Assembly: GCA_009926705.1 (NCBI GenBank)
Contig: RFOJ01000062.1
Coordinates: 1-6,101 of the forward strand
DNA: 6,101 bases
Reading direction: 5' to 3'
From: Acidimicrobiia bacterium
GTDB lineage: Bacteria > Actinomycetota > Acidimicrobiia > Acidimicrobiales > Ilumatobacteraceae
Translations under genes and position numbers: made by a program
Shown: positions 1-5,237 of the stretch, piece by piece
How the letters are laid out: the number at the start of each line of letters is the position of its first letter
How positions within the stretch are numbered: position 1 is the stretch's first letter
The notes under the pieces: generated by a model
Told to the model about the DNA's origin: nothing
What the model saw: only the letters and a program-made list of their open reading frames with translations
Database searches by the model: none

Positions 1-935
1 ACTGCGAAATTGAAGGCTTGGTCGTAGTCGACGATTGTCAAGCGATGCCCGGCGATTCGCGCCAACTCGGAGCGCACCTCCGGAGGAGTGGGTGTATCGG
101 CGACGACGACGAATTCAAGTTCTCCGTAGGTCGATTGCTCGAGCAATGTGCGCACGGTGTTGACCACGAGCGGAGTCGACGTGCCTCGCAGGTCGGCGCT
201 GCTACCGCGCGTCGGAATGACCACTGAGATGAGCGGCCGATTCGAGAGCCGCCGCCTCACTCGCACGCACGGCGTGGTGTCGTCAAATTCAACGTCGGCG
301 GCGATGCCAAGACGCTCGACGTGTGCCTGCACGGCTCGAGGGTTCGCAGACGGAAGAAAGTTGTTGCTCGGTGTGAAGTTGAGAATCTCTGCCACTCGCA
401 ACACGGTGCGCGCCCGCTCGCACAGCCGCAAGTTTCGGTCGTGCGAGTCGGTGGCGGTCAAGAGCTCGAGCCCTCCTGCTGCGTCAACCACTCGTCGCCG
501 TGCGATGATGAAGCCGCCGATGTAGTCGTGCGACCGCAATCGCTCTGGCGAGAACGACGGACGGCGCTGAAATGTCGGCAGCTTGTCGGCGTGTTTTACC
601 TCATGGCGTGTGTCGCCGTAGATGACGTCGACTTCTCGGTCGGCTTGTCGTGCCGCACGCAAAGCCTCAGGCGCGACTTTGTCACCTGCGGGAACAAAGA
701 CCACCCACTCGGCGTTTGAGTGATCGCCGACTGCAATGCGTCGATACGACACGAGAGGGGATGATGCGCCAGTAGCTGACTCGGTGCGGCCGGTGGCCGT
801 CGCAGTCTGCTCGGCAGGCGACTTCATGTACCAGTGCTTCGTACCGAGGCCTAGGCGTCGAATCGAGGCGGCAGTAACTCCGATGGCTTCGGTTGAAACG
901 CCGACGATCTGCGTAGCGAAGAGGAACTGGGCCAC
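1..935 (-). CDS. Family-2 glycosyltransferase, tandem GT-A domains, C-terminal part missing at window edge
   Basis: The minus strand is open from a GTG at 935 to the left edge: 311 residues visible and the 3' end absent. Residues about 235-311 begin a typical GT2 domain: a first beta strand with ISVVIPTRG (236-244), a helix ending LLEQSTYGELEFVVVAD (264-280), then VDYDQAFNFA at the edge, as in O-antigen/rhamnan-type GT2 proteins. Residues about 1-230 look like a second, diverged GT-A domain: AEWVVFVPAGD (75-85) sits where an active domain has a DxD-like motif, followed by VIYGDTRHE (104-112), SPERLRSHDYIGG (129-141) and HDRNLRLCERA (165-175), all recognisable GT2 landmarks. The expected role is transfer of a sugar from a nucleotide donor to a cell-surface glycan. 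There is no Shine-Dalgarno before this GTG, and the TGA of an in-frame upstream ORF abuts it, so the true protein may start at 1196. Family assignment is confident; the start and the substrate are not. Confidence 0.85.
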   Translation of the reverse strand, partial: MAQFLFATQIVGVSTEAIGVTAASIRRLGLGTKHWYMKSPAEQTATATGRTESATGASSPLVSYRRIAVGDHSNAEWVVFVPAGDKVAPEALRAARQADREVDVIYGDTRHEVKHADKLPTFQRRPSFSPERLRSHDYIGGFIIARRRVVDAAGGLELLTATDSHDRNLRLCERARTVLRVAEILNFTPSNNFLPSANPRAVQAHVERLGIAADVEFDDTTPCVRVRRRLSNRPLISVVIPTRGSSADLRGTSTPLVVNTVRTLLEQSTYGELEFVVVADTPTPPEVRSELARIAGHRLTIVDYDQAFNFA

Positions 936-1196
936 TCAGCGAACCAATCGCTTTTTCAGCGCCATGCGCAGCCCAAAGGGCAGGTTTCGATACATGAAGC
1001 GAAGCGGCCGCATCCAGTCGAGGTGCACCCAGTCGTTTGGCTTCTTGCCGAATTCGTATTCGGGGAGTTCGTCCGATGCTCGTGCACCGAGCACCTCTCG
1101 ACGTCGCTCTGCGGCCATGCGTCCGGCCTCGGCGTCAACTTCTGCCCAGCGCTTCAGCATCGATTCGATGTCGCGGGCGTCGGGTGTCGGTTTCAC
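936..1196 (-). CDS. 86-residue ORF, probably the N-terminal segment of the adjoining glycosyltransferase
   Basis: This ORF starts with GTG at 1196, with GAGG five bases upstream, a convincing ribosome binding site. It follows the isomerase-family gene by 21 bases. It encodes a charged, mostly helical segment with no signal peptide and ends in RFMYRNLPFGLRMALKKRLVR-like sequence (residues 66-86). Basic 'lpf-lr-lk-lvr' stretches of this kind often precede the first strand of large GT2 proteins. It stops at TGA (936-938) and the next codon in the same frame is the GTG of the glycosyltransferase, whose first strand (AQFLFATQ) follows at once. I infer that the two pieces belong to one protein interrupted by a nonsense codon, a sequencing error or read-through. 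A separate small protein translated in tandem is the alternative. I do not recognise the segment as an independent family. Confidence 0.6.
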   Translation of the reverse strand: MKPTPDARDIESMLKRWAEVDAEAGRMAAERRREVLGARASDELPEYEFGKKPNDWVHLDWMRPLRFMYRNLPFGLRMALKKRLVR

Positions 1197-1201
1197 TCGT
1201 T

Positions 1202-1205
1202 CCTC
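1202..1205 (-). promoter_or_regulatory. Ribosome binding site for the 86-residue ORF
   Basis: GAGG on the minus strand lies 5 bases before the GTG at 1196. It supports this GTG as the translation start of the glycosyltransferase region, since the downstream GTG at 935 has no comparable purine-rich site. Confidence 0.6.
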
Positions 1206-1217
1206 AGTCGGCGGTAT

Positions 1218-2024
1218 TCAGATCATCACGTTGAAGTTGGTCAAGATACGAGCGGCGAGGTCAGTATCGCCCTCAATCGAGACTCGCGGGTCACTGGCCT
1301 TCCAGAACTGTCGGCCGCAGCAGATCGCGAAGTAGGCGTCACTCTCGATGGTGATGGTGCATTGCGGACTCGCCGCTGCGTCGACCAGTTTGGCTCGGCC
1401 AGCTTCGGTGGCCACATGGAACTCGGCGTTCACGGCGCCGACGACGCGAAGCGTGACCACGCTTCCGTCGGGGGCTTTGGCCCGCTTGCCCACCACCATC
1501 GGCAGCGAACGAACGAACCTCGAAAGACTGTGCGTCGCCGCAGCAGAGTTTTGATTGCCTGGTTTGCCGAGTGCGCGACGAATGTCTTGCTCGTGCACCC
1601 AGGCATCCATCACGCGGATGTGCATGAAGTCGGCAAATGTGCCAGGACCAGTGGGCGTCATCATCTCGCGCGAGAAGTAGGAGTCGTCGGCCGTGGCAAA
1701 CGTGTGGCGACGCTTCGCCTGGACGTCTTTCCACTCGGCGAACACCGCGCTGCCAAGCAACGAGCGGCGCGAGTCCACCTCGTGCTCGTTGAACTCGCCA
1801 ATCGGGTTCTTCACATTGGAGAGGTCGCTCGCGCGGTGCGATGTGCCTGGTTCGCCCTGCAATCCCTTTTCTGACGACACGAGATGCGAGAGGGTGTCCT
1901 GCACCGTCCAGCCGGGAAGTTCCGTCATCGTCTTCCACTGCGACTCGTCGAGAGTGCCGAGCAAGGAGTCCAGCGAGTCCCAGACGTCTTCGAGCATTCT
2001 GACGAGTTCGGTCGGTCTGCTCAT
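1218..2024 (-). CDS. Maleylpyruvate isomerase-family mycothiol-dependent enzyme
   Basis: This is a 268-residue protein of the mycothiol-dependent maleylpyruvate isomerase family: an N-terminal DinB-like four-helix bundle (about 1-155) and a C-terminal SCP2-like domain (about 175-268). Visible landmarks are LPGWTVQDTLSHL (36-48), which contains a likely metal ligand His47, and RVMDAWVHEQDIRRALG (137-153), with Asp140 and His144. The characterised corynebacterial enzyme binds zinc through His, Glu and His with the same E-x3-H spacing; here Asp takes the Glu place, a conservative change. The family includes true maleylpyruvate isomerases and many members of unknown substrate. No other gentisate-pathway gene is nearby, so a detoxification or thiol-transfer role is as likely as aromatic catabolism. 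The ATG at 2024 overlaps the stop of the upstream DsbA-like gene (ATGA), indicating translational coupling. The frame is open upstream to 2171, but that extension lies inside the neighbour and lacks family sequence. Confidence 0.85.
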   Translation of the reverse strand: MSRPTELVRMLEDVWDSLDSLLGTLDESQWKTMTELPGWTVQDTLSHLVSSEKGLQGEPGTSHRASDLSNVKNPIGEFNEHEVDSRRSLLGSAVFAEWKDVQAKRRHTFATADDSYFSREMMTPTGPGTFADFMHIRVMDAWVHEQDIRRALGKPGNQNSAAATHSLSRFVRSLPMVVGKRAKAPDGSVVTLRVVGAVNAEFHVATEAGRAKLVDAAASPQCTITIESDAYFAICCGRQFWKASDPRVSIEGDTDLAARILTNFNVMI

Positions 2025-2701
2025 AGGGCTGGGTTCTGCACGGTCTGCCACTCGCGGGCACGAAGGTACGGGTTGAACGCGTTCGCGATGTGCGTCATAT
2101 CGTCGGGGGTCTTGGGCACTTTCAATTCGTAGAAGTGCGGGAACTCTGCCATGCCGCACACAAGTTGCCACAGTCGTACTGCATCGTCACCAGTCGGGGC
2201 CGGCACGATGACGGGGCCGAATACTGCGCGGCCCTTCGAGGGCAGCAGAATCGGCACGCCGAAGCCACCGAGGTGCTGCACAGCGTGGTCGTGATCACGG
2301 CGCACATCATCGTGCGTCGTCTTGTCGTCGAGCGCAGACTGCCACGCGGCATCTGGTGCGCCGATTGACGCAAGCAGTCGGCGGGCGGTCGCTTCTTCGT
2401 ACGGCCGCTGGCCCTCGAGATGTAGGGCGTTCGCGCTCGCGAGATACCACGCGCCGCAAAGGTCGTTATCGATGCGTCTCAGCCATGCAGCGATGCGCAG
2501 GGGAGTCCACCCGTAGGAGATGTCTCGCTCCCACGGCATCTTCTTGCCGTCGACGTGGTTGATCACTTCGAGGCTGAAGAACTTCCAGTTGACGCGCAGC
2601 CCCGTGAGGCGTTGTACTTCGCGAATCCACAGCGAGGTTTGGTGAGCGTACGGACACATCGTGTCGAAGTAGAAATCGACGGTGTCAGGCGCTGAAGCCA
2701 T
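2021..2701 (-). CDS. DsbA-fold oxidoreductase, related to mycothiol-dependent nitroreductase Rv2466c
   Basis: This 226-residue cytoplasmic protein (no signal peptide) has a thioredoxin fold with a helical insertion. The first strand VDFYFDTMCPYAH (8-20) carries the active-site CPYA. The cis-proline is in GVP (148-150). The C-terminal part has FGPV (161-164) and FPHFYELK (187-194), which match from memory the end of Mycobacterium tuberculosis Rv2466c (FFGPV and YPHFFELK). Rv2466c is a mycothiol-dependent, F420-interacting nitroreductase with a CPWC motif. Here the second cysteine is alanine, so only a monothiol mechanism, such as a mixed disulfide with mycothiol, is available. It is the first gene of the leftward unit and is coupled by a 4-base overlap to a mycothiol-dependent isomerase-family gene, which supports a mycothiol link. 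The ATG at 2701 is chosen because the homologous region starts here and a -10-like hexamer lies 6 bases upstream. The substrate is unknown. Confidence 0.85.
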   Translation of the reverse strand: MASAPDTVDFYFDTMCPYAHQTSLWIREVQRLTGLRVNWKFFSLEVINHVDGKKMPWERDISYGWTPLRIAAWLRRIDNDLCGAWYLASANALHLEGQRPYEEATARRLLASIGAPDAAWQSALDDKTTHDDVRRDHDHAVQHLGGFGVPILLPSKGRAVFGPVIVPAPTGDDAVRLWQLVCGMAEFPHFYELKVPKTPDDMTHIANAFNPYLRAREWQTVQNPAL

Positions 2702-2707
2702 ACCTGA

Positions 2708-2713
2708 ACCCTA
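2708..2713 (-). promoter_or_regulatory. Candidate -10 element of a leaderless promoter for the DsbA-like gene
   Basis: TAGGGT on the minus strand fits the actinobacterial TANNNT -10 consensus. Exactly 6 bases separate it from the ATG at 2701, so transcription would start at or within a base of the start codon. There is no good Shine-Dalgarno in a suitable position. An overlapping alternative hexamer, TAACCT (2713-2718), would give a leader of a few bases. No clear -35 is seen. This is inference from pattern only. Confidence 0.45.
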
Positions 2714-2716
2714 GGT

Positions 2717-2722
2717 TAGATT
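2717..2722 (+). promoter_or_regulatory. Candidate -10 element of a leaderless promoter for the 63-residue gene and hydrolase
   Basis: TAGATT fits TANNNT and lies 6 bases before the GTG at 2729, the spacing expected if the transcript begins at the start codon. No Shine-Dalgarno precedes the GTG. It sits back to back with the minus-strand candidate at 2708-2713, so both promoters would occupy the same 27 bases and could be co-regulated or mutually exclusive. Confidence 0.45.
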
Positions 2723-2728
2723 TGTGGC

Positions 2729-2920
2729 GTGAAACGCCCCGGGCGCTTTGAGCACACGCAGTATCTCGGCGACAAACGCACGCAATTGGTGTACGACGTC
2801 GACGCCTGGACGGACGAATCGGTGGTTGACGACATCGTTGCCACGAATTCCGGCATCTGCTTTGCGCCCGACACGCTTGCCGAAGCCCGCAATCGCGGGT
2901 ACCGGCTTGCCACCGCGTGA
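2729..2920 (+). CDS. Small protein of unknown function, 63 residues
   Basis: I do not recognise a characterised family. The protein is soluble, with no signal peptide, membrane segment or metal-binding cysteine cluster. Its start (KRPGRFEHTQYLGDKRTQLV) is basic and its middle acidic (DVDAWTDESVVDDIV, about 23-37), followed by CFAPDTLAEARNRGYRLA (about 44-61). The ordered alternation of strand-like and helix-like parts suggests a compact folded domain. It starts at GTG 2729, probably leaderless, and its TGA overlaps the GTG of the alpha/beta hydrolase (GTGA), so the two are almost certainly co-translated. The overlap and the third-position GC bias of its codons argue that it is a real gene and not a chance ORF. 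It could be an accessory or regulatory partner of the hydrolase; nothing in the sequence proves that. Confidence 0.7.
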   Translation: MKRPGRFEHTQYLGDKRTQLVYDVDAWTDESVVDDIVATNSGICFAPDTLAEARNRGYRLATA

Positions 2921-3663
2921 ACGGCACCTTCGTCTCCGGCACGCTCACGCTGCAGCGGTACCTCAACCACGGGCCGTCCCGCGGTGCGGCCCGCCCAGCC
3001 GCATTGCTTTGTCACGGGTTTCCGATCGGGCCACAAGACGCCCGACACTCCGCGAGTTCGTTCCCTGAACTCATCGACCGCATCGGCAACGAACTCGGCT
3101 GGAGCGGCATGACGTTCACCTTTCGCGGATGCGGTAACAGCGAGGGAGACTTCTCGATGCAGGGCTGGGTCGAGGACACTCGCGCCGCAATCGATCACCT
3201 CGTCGCAGAATGCCAGCCAACTCAGGTGTGGCTACTCGGCACCAACACCGGTGCATCGGTGGCATTGTGCGTGGCGGCAGACGACCCGCGCGTAAGCGGT
3301 TGCGCTCTGCTCGGGCCGCGCGCCGACTTCGACGACTGGGCCGAGCATCCGCGCCGCCTACTCGAGCACTCGCGCGAGATTGGTTCGGTTCGCACACCCG
3401 GATTTCCCGCGCAGTTCGACGACTGGAGCCGCGAGCTTCGACGTTTTCGACCGAGCGAGGCTGCACGTCGGTTTGCACCGCGACCTTTGCTGCTCATGCA
3501 CGGTGATGAAGACGAGCTGGTTCCAGATAGCGACTCGCGAACGCTCGCCGAAGCGCATGGGAGCGCGGAACTGCACGTGATCCAAGGTGGTGGTCATCGA
3601 CTGCGACACGACCCTCGCGCGATCGCAATGTTGATCGGATGGCTAGATCGTCAGCGTGCGTAG
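2917..3663 (+). CDS. Alpha/beta hydrolase-fold protein with Asn at the nucleophile position
   Basis: This 248-residue protein covers a whole alpha/beta hydrolase core with little cap. Landmarks: the oxyanion-region CHGFP (32-36), a strand and turn FTFRGCGNSEGDFS (67-80) typical of small esterase-like or dipeptidyl-peptidase-like members, the nucleophile elbow LLGTNTGAS (106-114), the acid strand LLLMHGDEDELVP (191-203, Asp199) and GGGHRL (224-229, His227). The elbow normally reads G-x-S-x-G; here it is G-T-N-T-G, so Asn110 replaces the serine (codon AAC at 3244-3246). The acid and His remain. The protein may therefore be non-hydrolytic, a binding protein, or use another mechanism. Ser114 lies four residues later and is not at the elbow. 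It starts with GTG inside the stop of the 63-residue gene and has no Shine-Dalgarno of its own. Its 3' end overlaps galE, on the other strand, by 13 bases. The substrate is unknown. Confidence 0.85.
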   Translation: MNGTFVSGTLTLQRYLNHGPSRGAARPAALLCHGFPIGPQDARHSASSFPELIDRIGNELGWSGMTFTFRGCGNSEGDFSMQGWVEDTRAAIDHLVAECQPTQVWLLGTNTGASVALCVAADDPRVSGCALLGPRADFDDWAEHPRRLLEHSREIGSVRTPGFPAQFDDWSRELRRFRPSEAARRFAPRPLLLMHGDEDELVPDSDSRTLAEAHGSAELHVIQGGGHRLRHDPRAIAMLIGWLDRQRA

Positions 3664-4631
3664 CCCTCGGGGTGGCGTTCGTGCCATCGATAGGCGCTGG
3701 CGATGATTTCGCGCAGGTCGCGGGTGGCGCGCCAGCCGAGCACCGCACGAATCAGAGTTGGGTCGGCGTAGACGGCTGCTGGGTCTCCGGGACGTCGGCC
3801 GACCACTTCGTGCGGCAGTGACCGCGACGTCACCGACTCGGTCATTTCCACCAGTTGACGCACCGACGTGCCCTGACCCGTGCCGACGTTGCAAGCAAGC
3901 GACTTGCCGCCTGTCGCGAGATAGTCGAGTGCTTTCACGTGCGCATCCGCAAGGTCAGAAACGTGCACATAATCGCGCACACATGTGCCGTCTGGTGTGG
4001 GGTAATCGTCACCGAAGATCTCGAGTTGCTCCTGTCCGCCGAACAGCACGCGCATGATCACGGGCACGAGATTGGCAGCGAGCGAAAAGTCTTCTCCCAT
4101 ATCGCCTGAGTCGTGAGCACCGGCAGCGTTGAAGTAGCGCAGGCTGACCGATCGAAGACCAATCGCGTCGCACGACCGCAGGAAGTGTTCGATGTCGGTC
4201 TTGGTCTGGGCGTACGGGCTCTGAGGTCGCAGCGGTGCATCTTCGTTGACCGGTGACGAATCAGGGGTGCCATAGACGGCCGCCGACGACGAGAAAACGA
4301 ACTTGTTGACGCCGTTCGCCATGAGCGTCTCGACGAGCGCGATACTGCTCGACACGTTGTTCTTGTAGTACCGAAGGGGCTCGGAGACCGATTCGCCGAC
4401 GGCCTTGTAGGCAGCAAAGTGAATGACACTGTCGACGTCGTATTTGCGGCATGTCTTGGCAACGAGTCGCTCGTCGGCGACATCGCCAACCACGAGATCG
4501 AGGTCGCCTAGCGAATCGCGGTAGCCGCGCTCCAGCGTGTCGAGGGCGACGACTTCGCGGCCAAGTTCGGTGAGCAATCGGGCGGTATGAGAGCCGATGT
4601 AACCCGCGCCGCCGGTGACGAGGACGGTCAT
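3651..4631 (-). CDS. galE: UDP-glucose 4-epimerase
   Basis: This 326-residue cytoplasmic enzyme of the extended short-chain dehydrogenase family interconverts UDP-glucose and UDP-galactose in the Leloir pathway and supplies UDP-galactose for surface glycans. The NAD-binding GGAGYIGSH is at 7-15, HFAAYKAVGES at 71-81, the catalytic serine region FSSSAAVYG at 113-121, and the catalytic pair Tyr140/Lys144 in YAQTK. LRYFNAAGA (164-172), DGTCVRDYVHV (214-224), NVGTGQG (248-254) and RRPGDPA (279-285) are further family signatures. The length is typical (about 320-340) and the gene is intact. Its ATG overlaps the stop of the HhH-GPD gene (ATGA), so it is probably the last gene of a unit with aceE and the repair protein. 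Other sugar epimerases share the fold, but the combined motifs favour GalE strongly. Confidence 0.95.
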   Translation of the reverse strand: MTVLVTGGAGYIGSHTARLLTELGREVVALDTLERGYRDSLGDLDLVVGDVADERLVAKTCRKYDVDSVIHFAAYKAVGESVSEPLRYYKNNVSSSIALVETLMANGVNKFVFSSSAAVYGTPDSSPVNEDAPLRPQSPYAQTKTDIEHFLRSCDAIGLRSVSLRYFNAAGAHDSGDMGEDFSLAANLVPVIMRVLFGGQEQLEIFGDDYPTPDGTCVRDYVHVSDLADAHVKALDYLATGGKSLACNVGTGQGTSVRQLVEMTESVTSRSLPHEVVGRRPGDPAAVYADPTLIRAVLGWRATRDLREIIASAYRWHERHPEGYAR

Positions 4632-5224
4632 TTGCGCTTCTTCAGTGGTCGGCTCGCCTTGTCGCGGTCGCGCGCTTTCTCGAGTTGTTTGAAGCGCCGC
4701 ACCTTGAGCAAGGCTTCGGCGGAGTCGATGTCAGCAACCGTGCGCATTCGGTGGTCGCCGAACGGTTTGGCGACGCGCTGCCAGCCCTCGGGCGCGATGT
4801 CGAATCTCTTGGCCAGGAGTGCCACGAAGATGCGAGCCTTTTCGTCGCCGAAACCCGGGAACTTCCGCAGTCGCTTGTACAACTCGCTCGCATCGTCGAT
4901 GCCGCGCCACACGTTGGCACCGTCGTTGTCATATTCAGTGGCGAGAACGTGGCAGAGCTCGTGAATCCGTTTCGCCATCGCCGCGGGAAAGCGATGAATG
5001 GCTGGTTTCTCGCAGCAAATCGAGACGAAACGGTCGACGCGCATCGCTGCGATTCGCTTCGGGTCGAGGTGGCCGAGCCGTTCGGTGATGGTGAACGGCC
5101 CAGTGAAGGCCCACTCCATCGGCACTTGCTGGTCGAGCAACATGCCGATGAGAAGAGCCGTACCGTCCTTGCGCAGCAGGCGATCAGCAGCCGGCTTGCC
5201 GGTGACGTAGAGGTCGCTCTTCAT
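4628..5224 (-). CDS. HhH-GPD-type base excision DNA repair family protein
   Basis: This 198-residue helical protein resembles the uncharacterised actinobacterial HhH-GPD family (the TIGR03252 type, from memory). The N-terminal region has LLIGMLLDQQVPMEWAF (24-40), equivalent to the start of the glycosylase helical core. A helix-hairpin-helix follows at LRKFPGFGDEKARIFVALLA (119-138), which would contact the DNA backbone. The C terminus is strongly basic (RPLKKRK). In a gapless comparison with endonuclease III, the place of the catalytic Asp (VDTH) holds EGW (Glu146), with Asp142 nearby, so the chemistry is uncertain. The ATG at 5224 is chosen because family members begin shortly before a TGxPxADRLL-like sequence. 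An in-frame TTG at 5245 would add seven residues and overlap aceE but has no better ribosome site. It starts 13 bases after aceE ends and overlaps galE by 4 bases. Confidence 0.85.
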   Translation of the reverse strand: MKSDLYVTGKPAADRLLRKDGTALLIGMLLDQQVPMEWAFTGPFTITERLGHLDPKRIAAMRVDRFVSICCEKPAIHRFPAAMAKRIHELCHVLATEYDNDGANVWRGIDDASELYKRLRKFPGFGDEKARIFVALLAKRFDIAPEGWQRVAKPFGDHRMRTVADIDSAEALLKVRRFKQLEKARDRDKASRPLKKRK

Positions 5225-5237
5225 CCTCTGAATCGTC

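Noticed and set aside
736..1335. A 199-codon open frame on the plus strand
   Set aside because: It is antisense to the glycosyltransferase frame and rich in Arg and Ser with low-complexity composition, typical of a shadow frame.
1508..1519. Short tandem GAAC repeats
   Set aside because: Only three tandem units occur inside a well-supported coding region, explained by codon use.
1023..1874. A 283-codon open frame on the plus strand
   Set aside because: It is antisense to the glycosyltransferase N-terminal segment and the isomerase-family gene, whose minus-strand translation has clear family motifs. Long antisense frames are expected in GC-rich DNA, and the product has no recognisable domain.
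1339..2061. A 240-codon open frame on the minus strand
   Set aside because: It overlaps the isomerase-family gene in another frame, with an Arg-rich composition and no motif.
2025..2171. A 49-residue N-terminal extension of the isomerase-family gene up to 2171
   Set aside because: The extension lies wholly inside the DsbA-like gene in another frame and has no family resemblance; the ATG at 2024 gives the typical ATGA junction and the expected N terminus.
2707..2717. Imperfect inverted repeat AACCCTAGGTT as a dedicated repressor operator
   Set aside because: It is short, imperfect and overlaps the candidate -10 elements, so it cannot be told from promoter sequence; it is noted only within the promoter finding.
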